Positions 17,963-26,536 of a DNA stretch of 64,000 nt are shown piece by piece. This DNA is from Desmonostoc muscorum LEGE 12446. Lineage in GTDB: Bacteria > Cyanobacteriota > Cyanobacteriia > Cyanobacteriales > Nostocaceae. A program made the position numbers and the translations under genes. A model generated the notes under the pieces. It did not search any database, was not told the origin of the DNA, and worked only from the letters and a program-made list of their open reading frames with translations. The stretch lies in NCBI RefSeq assembly GCF_015207005.2, contig NZ_JADEXS020000001.1, positions 6,223,001 through 6,287,000 on the forward strand. Reading direction: 5' to 3'. Position 1 is the first letter of the stretch, and each line of letters starts with the position of its first letter.

Positions 17963-18403
17963 TTATTTTTCTTCTTCTAGATATATGTCATGTTCTCTGT
18001 TGATGAAAACCTGAGATAATGCCTGATAAGCTTCAGTCCAAGCCGCCATCACTTCTTCTGTAGCTGCTTCTTGCAAAACATCTTTCATCGCTTGCAGTAA
18101 ACTTTCTCCAACAATAGGATATTGTTCTGGTGTAACATGAGTCTGCACGTGACGATGGGCAATATTTTCTACCATCGATTTTAAAGCAGGCAAATTATCA
18201 ATTTGGTTAGCATAACTATAAACTGCTGTAGCTAATCTCGCAGGCTGAGAACCGTCTGCTTGAGCAGACATGTTAAATTGTTCTCTGACTTCTGGATGGT
18301 TTTGAAACATAATTTCATACATCCGAGTCGTGATTTGCTGACCGTTTTTTTTCAAGACTGGTGCTGTAGATTTAACGATATCTATTGTTTGTTGGCTAAT
18401 CAT
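17963..18403 (-). CDS. Single-domain globin of the flavohemoglobin/VHb family
   Basis: A 146-residue haemoglobin without reductase domain, like Vitreoscilla haemoglobin. All key residues fall at family positions: Y29 (B10), Q53 (E7), the proximal histidine H85 in IAHRHVQTH, Y95 and E137. These form the peroxidase-like proximal triad and the ligand-binding distal pocket, so NO or O2 chemistry is likely. NO dioxygenation would need a separate reductase. No neighbouring gene indicates its partner; the palindrome at 17842 separates it from the thioesterase. Confidence 0.92.
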   Translation of the reverse strand: MISQQTIDIVKSTAPVLKKNGQQITTRMYEIMFQNHPEVREQFNMSAQADGSQPARLATAVYSYANQIDNLPALKSMVENIAHRHVQTHVTPEQYPIVGESLLQAMKDVLQEAATEEVMAAWTEAYQALSQVFINREHDIYLEEEK

Positions 18404-18645
18404 AGTTTTTTCAACCTTTTAGAATATTGATTGACTTCAATTTAGTGGTTATTTCTAGCAGTTACTATGAGCAAGCTCATATACAGCAGAATTCCGGAGT
18501 CAGAAGTCAGAATGGGCTACGCCCCGCTACGCTAACAGAATTCAGGAGTTACTAGGGTGCGTTAGGCTAAAGCCATAACACACCAATACACAACAATGTA
18601 GAATGCATCTGTGTAAATCAATAATTTATCAGATATTAATTGAAT
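18404..18645. other. Divergent gap with short-repeat debris
   Basis: Between globin and the carotenoid oxygenase. It contains AGTCAGAAGTCAGAAT-type short repeats and a shortened relative of the GCTACGCC palindromic repeat near 18514-18532. No gene is seen. Confidence 0.4.
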
Positions 18646-20082
18646 ATGCACACAGTTAATAAAAAGTCAACAAAAAGAGCTTGGGCAGGTGCGATCGCCA
18701 AACCAGCTACAGAATTTCCCCCTACCCAATTGCCAATTCTCTCTGGTAAAGTCCCAAATGGCTTGCGTGGTAGTCTTTACCGCAATGGCCCAGCGCGGCT
18801 AGAACGCGGTGGTGTGCGTGTGGGACACTGGTTTGATGGAGATGGGGCGATTCTCGGCGTCCATTTCACCGATGCAGGAGTGACGGGAGTTTATCGCTAT
18901 GTGCAAACAGCAGAATATCAAGCTGAAACTAAAGCAGATAAATTCCTTTATGGTGTTTATGGTATGCACACGGCGGGGCCGATTTGGAAGCGCTGGAATC
19001 AGCAAGTCAAGAATGCAGCTAATACTTCAGTATTGGCTTTACCCGATAAACTATTAGCTTTGTGGGAAGCAACTGGACCTTATGCCCTTGATTTGCAAAC
19101 TCTAGAAACAAAGGGATTAGATGATTTAGGTGGTTTGGATAATGGATTACCTTATTCTGCTCATTATAAGCGCGATCCACACACAGGGGAAATTTTTAAT
19201 TTTGGCATCAGTTTAGGAAGTTTTGTACAACTGAATCTCTACAAAAGCGACGCCTCTGGCAAAATTATACAAAAATCTGCTTTCAAACTAGACCGCTATT
19301 CAATAATACATGATTTTGTTTTAACTCAAAAATATCTGGTGTTTTTCGTGCCACCGATGCGGATGAAAACACTATCATTTTTAGTAGGTTTAACTACCTT
19401 CAGTGAATCTCTTTCCTGGGAACCTCAGTTAGGAACTCAGGTGTTAATATTTGACAGAGAAAACTTATCTTTAGTGAGTCGTGGCGAAACCGATCCTTGG
19501 TTTCATTGGCATTTTGGTAATGCTTGTGAAAATCAAGACGGTTCGGTGATTTTGGATGTGGTGCGATATTCAGATTTTCAACAAACTAATGAATATCTCA
19601 GAGAATTTGCAACTGGTGAGACGCACACAGTTTCTCAAGGAACATTATGGCAAGTGCATCTCAATCCTCAAACTGCTAAAGTGACAGCAACACAAGAAGT
19701 TATCAACCGCGTTTGTGAGTTTCCTGTAGTGCAGCGATCGCAAGTCGGACAACCTTGGCGTTATACTTATGTAGCTTTGCGCCCAGAAAGAATTAAGACA
19801 GGTAAAGAATGGTTAAGTGCGATCGCTCGTTTTGACTACAAAACTGAAACCCTCACGGAAGTAGATTTAGGAGAAAATCTTTATTCTTCAGAACCCATCC
19901 ACGCCCAAGATAGTCAAAACCCTGAACAAGGTTGGGTGTTAATCGTGGTTTACGATGGTAATTCTCATAGTAGTGAAGTTTGGATATTTGATAGCGATCG
20001 CTTAGATGCAGAACCAGTTTGTAAACTAGGATTACCCAGCGTGATTCCTCACAGTTTCCACGGTACTTGGAACCCAGCGTAA
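18646..20082 (+). CDS. Carotenoid cleavage oxygenase (RPE65/ACO family)
   Basis: A 478-residue non-haem iron dioxygenase that splits carotenoids or apocarotenoids to aldehydes such as retinal. The start is at the ATG of MHTVNKKS (a TTG two codons earlier is less likely). The family opening VPNGLRGSLYRNGPA is clear, as are histidine-bearing segments that supply iron ligands: SAHYKRDP, SIIHDFVLT, WFHWHFGN, and the last SFHGTW at the C-terminus. The length is typical for cyanobacterial ACO-type enzymes. It stands alone, followed by a miniature element. Confidence 0.9.
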   Translation: MHTVNKKSTKRAWAGAIAKPATEFPPTQLPILSGKVPNGLRGSLYRNGPARLERGGVRVGHWFDGDGAILGVHFTDAGVTGVYRYVQTAEYQAETKADKFLYGVYGMHTAGPIWKRWNQQVKNAANTSVLALPDKLLALWEATGPYALDLQTLETKGLDDLGGLDNGLPYSAHYKRDPHTGEIFNFGISLGSFVQLNLYKSDASGKIIQKSAFKLDRYSIIHDFVLTQKYLVFFVPPMRMKTLSFLVGLTTFSESLSWEPQLGTQVLIFDRENLSLVSRGETDPWFHWHFGNACENQDGSVILDVVRYSDFQQTNEYLREFATGETHTVSQGTLWQVHLNPQTAKVTATQEVINRVCEFPVVQRSQVGQPWRYTYVALRPERIKTGKEWLSAIARFDYKTETLTEVDLGENLYSSEPIHAQDSQNPEQGWVLIVVYDGNSHSSEVWIFDSDRLDAEPVCKLGLPSVIPHSFHGTWNPA

Positions 20083-20096
20083 AAGTAAAGATAATT

Positions 20097-20552
20097 GTAG
20101 GGATACAACATGTTCATAGGTGTCAACTTAAGCTCAAATGCTTATATAACAGGCATTTTACCCCCCTTAATCCCCCCTTATAAAGCAGGGCTGTTTCATT
20201 CCCCAAAGAGCTTTAAAAATCAAGGGTTCTAGCAATTAAAAATTAGTTATTTTGTTACCAGCGTGCCCAGAAAATGAACTATTTTACTGATATTTCAATG
20301 CTTAAATGTTCATCTCATCGTCACCCTTACTTACAATTTTCTCGCTAACCATCTTGACAAATCCTGTTTGAAATGGAATGAAACAGCCCTGCCTTATAAA
20401 GGGGGGAAAAAGAAATGCAGTTCCCTCCCCTTTATAAGGGGAGGGTTAGGGTGGGGTAACGCGTTGAGTGATGGTCAGTGAGTGAACTCAATATCACGTC
20501 TTCATAAGGGTTTTATGTTAAGTTGACACTAATGAACATGTTGTGCCCCTAC
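20097..20552. mobile_element. Nested inverted-repeat element (MITE-like, about 456 bp)
   Basis: Outer inverted ends of about 35 bp with few mismatches begin GTAGGGATACAACATGTTCA on the left; the right end is its counterpart, and both reach GTGTCAACTTAA. Inside is a second inverted pair around GCAGGGCTGTTTCATTCC (near 20188 and 20372). No transposase frame is present, so it would be non-autonomous. Confidence 0.6.
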
Positions 20553-20859
20553 TGTAAAAATAAGTCAAAATATTTCTAGCTCTCGCTAATATTCTTAAAC
20601 CAGAATTCAGAATTCAGAATTCAGAATTCAGCAATCAATTTAGTGGGGGATTTAGACCCGCCACTTTCTTGTTGACCACCAAATTAAAAATTTGGTGGGG
20701 GACTTAAACCCACTTATTCATCCAGCAGTCATACAGAAAACATTGCTGAATTCTGACGACTGACGCCTCTATTCTGTTCGATAAAAAATATTTCACAAAT
20801 CATTGAGAACTGCCATATCCTATTAAAATTTGAGCAGGAAATTTCAAGGGGATCGCAGA
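20553..20859. repeat. Short tandem and palindromic repeats before the DUF4336 gene
   Basis: A run of four AGAATTC-type heptamers at 20601-20630 is followed by a palindrome with core CCACCAAATT / AATTTGGTGG at about 20678-20699. There is no gene before 20860. Confidence 0.6.
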
Positions 20860-22086
20860 GTGGCTGATGAACGCATAGTCAATGCAGAACAGATTCATCC
20901 AAGGGACTTTTCGTGGCGATTATGGCCTCTTGTGCCACTCTACCCGTATGGTAGACGGCGGACAATCCGCAAAGAAGTCCTCAAGGATACAATCTGGAAT
21001 TTTGACCAGATTCAGGGCATTTTTTATGTTGTTGTGCCAATTCGCATGACTGTTGTGAAGCTGCAAGCCGGGGGTTTGTTGGTTTATGCGCCTGTTGCGC
21101 CTACCCCAGAGTGCATCCGGCTTGTCAATGAGTTGGTAGCTGAACATGGTCATGTTAAGTACATTATCCTGCCAACTGTCTCTGGTTTAGAACACAAAGT
21201 TTTCGTCGGTCCCTTCGCCAGATACTTCCCGACTGCACAGGTGTTTGTAGCGCCGAATCAATGGAGTTTTCCGCTAAATCTGCCCCTTAGCTGGCTTGGC
21301 TTACCCCCAAAACGCACTCAGCTACTTCCAGAAGATAGCAGCAAAACACCCTTTGCTGATGAGTTTGATTATGCCATGCTTGGCCCCATTAACCTTGGTT
21401 CTGGTAGGTTTGCGGAAGTTGCTTTTTTTCACAAGCGATCGCATTCTCTACTTGTAACAGATTCAGTGCTTTCCATTTCAGAAGATCCGCCTGCGATCGT
21501 CCAATTAGATCCATATCCCTTGCTATTCCATGCCAAAGATAATGCTTGTGACATTGTTGCAGATATTCAACCAAATCGCCGCAAAGGATGGGGGCGCATC
21601 TGTTTGTTTGCTTTATACTTTCAACCAAACAGCTTAGAAATACGTCCTTGGGGTAAGGTGTTCCAAGATGCCATCAAAGCAACAGAACGCTCAAAAAAAG
21701 CTTATTTTGGATTGTATCCCTTTAAATGGCAGGACTGGCAGCGATCGTTTGATGCCCTACGGGGTAATAATCGGTTGTTCGTAGCACCAATTTTACAGAC
21801 ACTAATTCTCAACCGCGCACCCAAAGAAACCATTGATTGGGCTGATAAAGTTGCAAGTTGGAACTTTGAGTGGATTATTCCTTGCCACTTTGATGCACCG
21901 ATTAAAGCCCAGCCGTATCAGTTTCGTCAAGCTTTCTCTTTCTTAGAAAAGCAACCTGCTTTAGGTGCTGGTTTGTTTAACACTAACACCTATCCCTTAC
22001 CAGAAGAGGATTTTAAAGCACTTAGGGAAATCGACGCAGGTTTAAATAAATTTGGCATCGTCCCGCCAGCAAAGGAAAAAGTGTAG
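20860..22086 (+). CDS. DUF4336 family protein
   Basis: About 408 residues. The chosen start is GTG at 20860, because AAGGGGA stands about 9 bp upstream; a TTG at 20830 extends the frame by 10 residues. Features are PLVPLYPYGRRRTIRKEVL, then PIRMTVVKLQAGGLLVYAPV, HVKYIILPTVSGLEHKVFVG and a final WIIPCHFDAPI. This is the DUF4336 pattern, a family with a metallo-beta-lactamase-like outline that is found in cyanobacteria and plant plastids and has no assigned reaction. Followed by the radical SAM gene 167 bp downstream on the same strand, perhaps co-transcribed. Confidence 0.8.
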   Translation: MADERIVNAEQIHPRDFSWRLWPLVPLYPYGRRRTIRKEVLKDTIWNFDQIQGIFYVVVPIRMTVVKLQAGGLLVYAPVAPTPECIRLVNELVAEHGHVKYIILPTVSGLEHKVFVGPFARYFPTAQVFVAPNQWSFPLNLPLSWLGLPPKRTQLLPEDSSKTPFADEFDYAMLGPINLGSGRFAEVAFFHKRSHSLLVTDSVLSISEDPPAIVQLDPYPLLFHAKDNACDIVADIQPNRRKGWGRICLFALYFQPNSLEIRPWGKVFQDAIKATERSKKAYFGLYPFKWQDWQRSFDALRGNNRLFVAPILQTLILNRAPKETIDWADKVASWNFEWIIPCHFDAPIKAQPYQFRQAFSFLEKQPALGAGLFNTNTYPLPEEDFKALREIDAGLNKFGIVPPAKEKV

Positions 22087-22253
22087 GAAAAAACGCAAAA
22101 TAGTTCCAAGTTCCAAGTAAAGAATTCCCCACTCCCAACTCCCCACTCCCCATTCAATATCAGTGGTAAACTAAAACAACTTTCAGAAAAAGTCAATAAG
22201 TCTTTATTTTCGTTAGAGTTGGGATAATAATCAAAGTGTGAGGATTGATACTA

Positions 22254-23861
22254 ATGCGAGTATTGCTGGTGTATCCAATATTTCCCAAAACCTTTTGGTC
22301 ATATGAAAAAATTTTGGAATTAGTCAATCGCAAAGTTTTATTACCACCTCTGGGTTTAGTAACAGTAGCAGCAATTCTGCCCCAAGAGTGGGAATTTAAG
22401 CTAGTCGATCGCAACATTCGTTCAGCAACAGAAGAAGAATGGGCGTGGGCAGATCTAGTCATCTTGTCGGCGATGATTGTTCAAAAACAAGATTTACTCG
22501 ACCAAATTCAAGAAGCAAAGCAGCGTGGAAAGTTGGTTGCAGTGGGTGGTCCTTACCCCACTTCTGTACCTCACGAAGTCCAAAACGTAGGCGCAGATTT
22601 CCTGATTTTGGATGAAGGCGAAATCACTTTGCCGATGTTTATTGACGCAATTCAACGGGGAGAAACTTCTGGAACTTTCCGCGCCACAGAAAAACCAGAT
22701 GTCACAAGCACACCAATACCCCGTTTTGATTTATTAGAATTAGATGCCTATGACATGATGTCGGTGCAGTTTTCGCGCGGGTGTCCCTTCCAGTGCGAAT
22801 TTTGTGACATCATTGTTCTGTACGGTCGCAAACCACGTACCAAAACCCCGTCCCAACTGTTAGCAGAGTTAGATTACCTCTATGAACTAGGTTGGCGGCG
22901 GGGTGTGTTCATGGTGGATGATAACTTCATTGGCAACAAACGCAATGTGAAATTGTTGCTCAAAGAGTTAAAAGTCTGGATGGCAGAACATCAATATCCC
23001 TTCCGCTTTGACACTGAAGCTTCCGTAGACTTGGCACAAGACGCAGAAATGTTGGAGTTGATGGTTGAGTGCGGTTTCTCGGCGGTGTTTTTGGGAATTG
23101 AAACGCCGGATGAAGATAGTTTGCAACTAACTAAGAAGTTTCAAAATACTCGCAATTCTCTAACTGAGGCAGTGCAAACCATCACCAAAGCTGGATTGCG
23201 CCCGATGGCTGGGTTTATTATAGGGTTTGATGGCGAAAAAGCGGGTGCTGGCGATCGCATTGTCCGCTTTGCAGAAGAAGCAGCAATTCCCTCTACTACC
23301 TTTGCCATGTTGCAAGCCTTACCCAATACCGCCCTGTGGCATCGCCTGAAAAAAGAAGGACGACTCCGGGAAAATCAAGATAGTAAGATTGCCAACATCA
23401 ACCAAACAACATTGATGAACTTTCTTCCCACCCGTCCCTTAGAAGAACTTGCCAGAGAATATGTTGAGGCATTTTGTGCTTTATACGACCCAGTTAAATA
23501 CTTAGATCGCACCTACCGCTGTTTCTTGATGATGGGTTTACCCAGTTGGAAAGCACCAGCTAAAATGCCAGAGTGGGTAGTTATCAAAGCCTTGTTAATT
23601 GTGATTTGGCGACAAGGAATCAAACGCGAAACCCGTTGGAAATTCTGGCATCATTTATTTAGCATTCTCAAACGTAACCCTGGAGTTGTTGAACATTACG
23701 TCTCTGCCTGTGCCCACAACGAACACTTTCTAGAATATCGCCAAATTGTCCGCGATCAAATTGAAAGTCAGCTTGCAGAATATCTGGCGCAGGGTGCAGA
23801 AACGCCCTATGTCCTAGTGAAGGAAAAAGTAGAGGAAAAAGCTGAAGCGGTAGTTAGTTAA
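22254..23861 (+). CDS. B12-binding-domain radical SAM protein (DUF4070 type)
   Basis: The start is at ATG of MRVLLVYPIFPKTFW, with GAGGA about 10 bp upstream. The 535-residue protein has an N-terminal cobalamin-binding-like Rossmann domain (1-150), then a radical SAM core with the cluster motif in SRGCPFQCEFCDII. Downstream are FMVDDNFIGNKRN and FLGIETPDEDSL, and a C-terminal DUF4070-like region ending in an EKVEEKAEAVV tail. Members act in hopanoid, bacteriochlorophyll or other methylation and ring chemistry; the substrate cannot be fixed here. HpnP/HpnJ-type roles are conceivable given shc elsewhere in the window, but this is inference. Confidence 0.87.
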   Translation: MRVLLVYPIFPKTFWSYEKILELVNRKVLLPPLGLVTVAAILPQEWEFKLVDRNIRSATEEEWAWADLVILSAMIVQKQDLLDQIQEAKQRGKLVAVGGPYPTSVPHEVQNVGADFLILDEGEITLPMFIDAIQRGETSGTFRATEKPDVTSTPIPRFDLLELDAYDMMSVQFSRGCPFQCEFCDIIVLYGRKPRTKTPSQLLAELDYLYELGWRRGVFMVDDNFIGNKRNVKLLLKELKVWMAEHQYPFRFDTEASVDLAQDAEMLELMVECGFSAVFLGIETPDEDSLQLTKKFQNTRNSLTEAVQTITKAGLRPMAGFIIGFDGEKAGAGDRIVRFAEEAAIPSTTFAMLQALPNTALWHRLKKEGRLRENQDSKIANINQTTLMNFLPTRPLEELAREYVEAFCALYDPVKYLDRTYRCFLMMGLPSWKAPAKMPEWVVIKALLIVIWRQGIKRETRWKFWHHLFSILKRNPGVVEHYVSACAHNEHFLEYRQIVRDQIESQLAEYLAQGAETPYVLVKEKVEEKAEAVVS

Positions 23862-24012
23862 GCGTGGTAACGGTTAATAGGTAAGAGTGAAAAAATTACT
23901 ATTAGCCGTTCCTAAAACTAGTATGCTATTCAAAGTATGATAGTCGTGACTCGACACTCACTGAATGGCAAAAACATCAATTGCTCTCTATCGGCAAGGT
24001 AATGCTAATTCT

Positions 24013-24045
24013 CCTATAGGAATCATATTTGATTTCTGAAAAATC
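24013..24045. repeat. Dispersed repeat end, CTATAGGAATC family
   Basis: It matches the left end of the elements at 37056 and 60091 (core AATCATATTTGATTT). No right partner is seen here, so this is a solo end next to the following element. Confidence 0.5.
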
Positions 24046-24053
24046 TAAGTATT

Positions 24054-24199
24054 TGTAGTGGCGTGGCAACGCTAAAATAGTGCATTAGTAGGTTGGGTTG
24101 AGCTTTCGCGTTACCCAACGTGGATCTCGGTGTTGGGTTTCGTTCCTCAACCCAACCTACAAATTTATTGCAACATTTTAGTCTTGCCACGCCACTACA
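24054..24199. mobile_element. Miniature inverted-repeat element, TGTAGTGGCGTGGCAA family
   Basis: Inverted ends read TGTAGTGGCGTGGCAACGCT on the left, and the reverse complement of the right end reads TGTAGTGGCGTGGCAAGACT. An inner inverted pair, TAGGTTGGGTTGAG / CTCAACCCAACCTA, is nested within. A second copy with a different core lies at 62451-62588. Confidence 0.75.
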
Positions 24200-24311
24200 A
24201 AAACTACTTGTACAGAATTGAATTCTGAATTCTGACTCCTGACTCCTGAATTCTGTTCGATAACTTCATCTCAACTTCATTTTTTGACTAAATTCAATAA
24301 GCAAAATCCGC

Positions 24312-24538
24312 AATTACTTTCTCAAAATGCTATTTGACTTTCTCAAACCCCAGTTTGCTTTCTCATTTTGGTGTTTTCCGCAAGTAAAACAAGCTTTGAC
24401 TTACTCAAAATGCCATTTGACTTACTCAAACCCCAGTTTGCTTTCTCATTTTGGTGTTTTCCGCAAGTAAAATAAACTTTGACTTACTCAAAATGCCATT
24501 TGACTTACTCAAACCCAAGTTTGCTTTCTCATTTCGTT
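24312..24538. repeat. 83-bp tandem repeat built of 21-bp modules
   Basis: Nearly three copies begin at about 24312, 24395 and 24478. Each unit divides into four modules of 21, 21, 20 and 21 bp; the first two share TTTGACTTACTCAAA, itself an inverted repeat (TTTGA/TCAAA). No open frame runs through it. It lies about 340 bp before the CRISPR array. Confidence 0.85.
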
Positions 24539-24539
24539 A

Positions 24540-24874
24540 TATTAAGTTTGCGGTCTAGATTGTGAAAAGTCCAAAGTACTTTGTTATACTTCCTGGCAAG
24601 ATAACAGAACCTTAAAAACTTAATATCACGTTTCCAAGGGAAAGTAAAAGTATGTCTTTTTACTTAATATACGCAAATTTTTAGCGTGGGTAGAGCGATC
24701 GCCAAAACCCTTATGGTTTCGTTGACCCCCGCTAATCGCTTACTGCGTAAGAGTTTGACAAGGGCAGATGATTGACAAATTGTCAATAATTTCTACTTGT
24801 TGACAGCTAAATTCGACCCCCCGCTAAAATGGGTATCTCTAACCCTCTCTGGATAAGGCTTCTGGAAGGGTAGG
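24540..24874 (+). promoter_or_regulatory. Probable CRISPR leader and upstream gap
   Basis: AT-rich, gene-free sequence ending at the first repeat. A motif GACCCCCGCTAA occurs twice (about 24725 and 24820, the second with one extra C). The leader side is assigned because the other side of the array runs into transposon-like repeats. Confidence 0.4.
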
Positions 24875-25126
24875 GTTTTAATTCCTTTACCCCTCACGGG
24901 GATGGAAACAGCAGAGCATTGCCGAAATGGTGTATTCGGCGATTTGTTTTAATTCCTTTACCCCTCACGGGGATGGAAACCTTTTACAATAATTTCTTTC
25001 GTTAAGATTGAAGCTTCTGTTTTAATTCCTTTACCCCTCACGGGGATGGAAACCTGTAGTGATTTTCTGGGTAACTGATTGATTTACTCTTGTTTTAATT
25101 CCTTTACCCCTCACGGGGATGGAAAC
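24875..25126 (+). CRISPR. CRISPR array, four repeats and three spacers
   Basis: Four identical 35-bp repeats at 24875-24909, 24946-24980, 25019-25053 and 25092-25126. Each starts GTTTTAATTCCTTTACC and ends CACGGGGATGGAAAC, with a CCCC/GGGG mini-stem. Spacers are 36, 38 and 38 bp and unrelated to each other. No cas gene occurs in the window. The repeat style resembles type I-D/III arrays of filamentous cyanobacteria. The last repeat is followed by only 27 bp before repeats that look like a Tn7-like transposon end. Confidence 0.95.
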
Positions 25127-25153
25127 ATCAAAGAAAGGCAACCTCTGAAATCC

Positions 25154-25326
25154 TGTCACTTTACCGACATGATGGCAGTAAAGTGGAAGCAGACGATGGC
25201 AGTAAATGCACCTCAAAGGTTGATTACTTCGTGATGTAGAAAATGCGCTGGCAGAAAATCCATGAAAGAGTGGAAGCAGACGATGGCAGTAAGTATAAAA
25301 ATGGAAGCACAATCGTGGCAGTAAGT
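25154..25326. mobile_element. Putative end of a Tn7-like transposon (transposase-site-like repeats)
   Basis: A motif near TGGAAGCAGACGATGGCAGT recurs: a partial copy at about 25164, full copies at 25183-25206 and 25269-25291, and a diverged one at about 25301-25324. Spaced direct repeats of about 22 bp are the hallmark of TnsB sites in Tn7-type ends. The sequence TGTCAC at 25154 may be the terminus itself. tnsA lies 390 bp further in. Confidence 0.5.
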
Positions 25327-25420
25327 ATGTGCCACCAGTAAAAATCAAGAAAACCCTTATGTATCAACGGTTGTTAGGTTTACTGTATAAAAGCATTTAC
25401 CCTACTTTAGGAGTGAGAAT

Positions 25421-25540
25421 GTGAATATGGAAGTAGAAAATGCCGATGACATCAGTAGCAATGCGGTAAAAATAGCAGATAATATCATATACAAATACTG
25501 GGAAAAAACCAATTTTAATGATTGTTTATTCAGACTGTAG
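25421..25540 (+). CDS. Possible 39-residue small protein
   Basis: GTG start with TAGGAG 7-8 bp upstream; the product begins MNMEVENADDISSNAVKIAD and ends FNDCLFRL. It lies inside the putative transposon between its end repeats and tnsA. The good ribosome site is the only strong support. An ATG two codons in is an alternative start. No family is recognised; it may be the start of a decayed gene. Confidence 0.3.
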   Translation: MNMEVENADDISSNAVKIADNIIYKYWEKTNFNDCLFRL

Positions 25541-25711
25541 AAAGCAGGAAATAGCAGTCCAGGCAAAGGTTGTAAAGACTAATAGGATGGTTTTATGGAA
25601 GTAGGTAGTGTCAGTAAGTAGAAAGAATTAACGATTCTTAAATTTTGGAAGAAAAATATTGGCTTAAATATAAGTATGCAATTAAGGTAGAAATTGCATA
25701 CCGAGGTAGCA

Positions 25712-26524
25712 ATGTTGACAGAAGGTGAGTTTAGCTCATGGTCTGCATCACTCTCATTGTCATCACAGCAGTATGGAATGATTCAAAGTATACGGAGTTC
25801 TCCACCTTCCAGACGAGTCAGGGGAAGGGTTGGGAATGTTGTCGGGCGATATCCCAGTAAAAAAATGGGAGTGATAATTCAGTTTGAGAGCCACCGGAAC
25901 GAATTGGCACGAATATATGAAATGGAATATGACCCAGAGGTTTTAGAATATTACGACCAACCACCAAAAATCAAATTGCAATACTGCTGTTTAAATGGAA
26001 GACAAATAGGAGTATTACATACACCAGACTTTTTTGTAATTAGACGAGATCAGGCAGGTTGGTCAGAATGTAAAACAGCAGATGAACTGGAAAAATTAGC
26101 ATCAAAAATGCCAAATCGTTACCAGTCAGATAGTAACGGCAATTGGCGATGTCCCCCAGGAGAAGAGTTTGCCAAAAATTGGGGATTATATTATCAAGTT
26201 TGCTCCGACCAAGAAATTAATTGGAGGAAACAGAGAAATCTCTATTTTTTAGAAGATTATTTATCGGATAAATTAGAAGTTCCCACACAAGAGATAGTTG
26301 AAACAATCAAAATAATCTCCGCTAGTCCAGGAATAAAATTATCAGAGTTAATTGCAGCAGGAATCAATGCAGATTACATATATAAATTGATAGCAGACCA
26401 AAGGATATATGTGGACTTAGAATCATCCGCGCTATGCTCAGAAGCAGAAAGAGTGAGTTTTAAAATTCCCTATAAAACCACCAGAGACCAGAAAAATTAT
26501 TCCCGAAGAAATTCAACCATATGA
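25712..26524 (+). CDS. tnsA: TnsA-like transposon endonuclease, probably damaged at its 3' end
   Basis: The start is at MLTEGEFSSW, with GAGG 7 bp upstream. About 270 residues. Residues 45-100 (RYPSKKMGVIIQFESHRNEL, EYDPEVLEYYDQP) and VLHTPDFFVIRRDQAGWSEC carry the catalytic E, D and E/K pattern of TnsA, a restriction-like nuclease that cuts the 5' transposon strands. A winged-helix C-terminal domain follows (SPGIKLSELIAAGINADYIY). From 26457 the +1 frame is open and reads KPPETRKIIPEEIQPYEEFW to a TAA that overlaps the next gene's ATG (TAATG). This implies a frameshift, or a deletion joining tnsA to the tail of a lost tnsB. Confidence 0.75.
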   Translation: MLTEGEFSSWSASLSLSSQQYGMIQSIRSSPPSRRVRGRVGNVVGRYPSKKMGVIIQFESHRNELARIYEMEYDPEVLEYYDQPPKIKLQYCCLNGRQIGVLHTPDFFVIRRDQAGWSECKTADELEKLASKMPNRYQSDSNGNWRCPPGEEFAKNWGLYYQVCSDQEINWRKQRNLYFLEDYLSDKLEVPTQEIVETIKIISASPGIKLSELIAAGINADYIYKLIADQRIYVDLESSALCSEAERVSFKIPYKTTRDQKNYSRRNSTI

Positions 26525-26536
26525 GGAGTTTTGGTA

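Noticed and set aside
24540..25126. Cas12k (type V-K) transposon with tracrRNA next to the array
   Set aside because: No cas12k, tniQ or tracr-like anti-repeat is seen, and V-K elements lack TnsA, which is present here.
25031..25348. Minus-strand frame across the CRISPR array and transposon end
   Set aside because: Covers identical repeats and end-type sites; chance frame.
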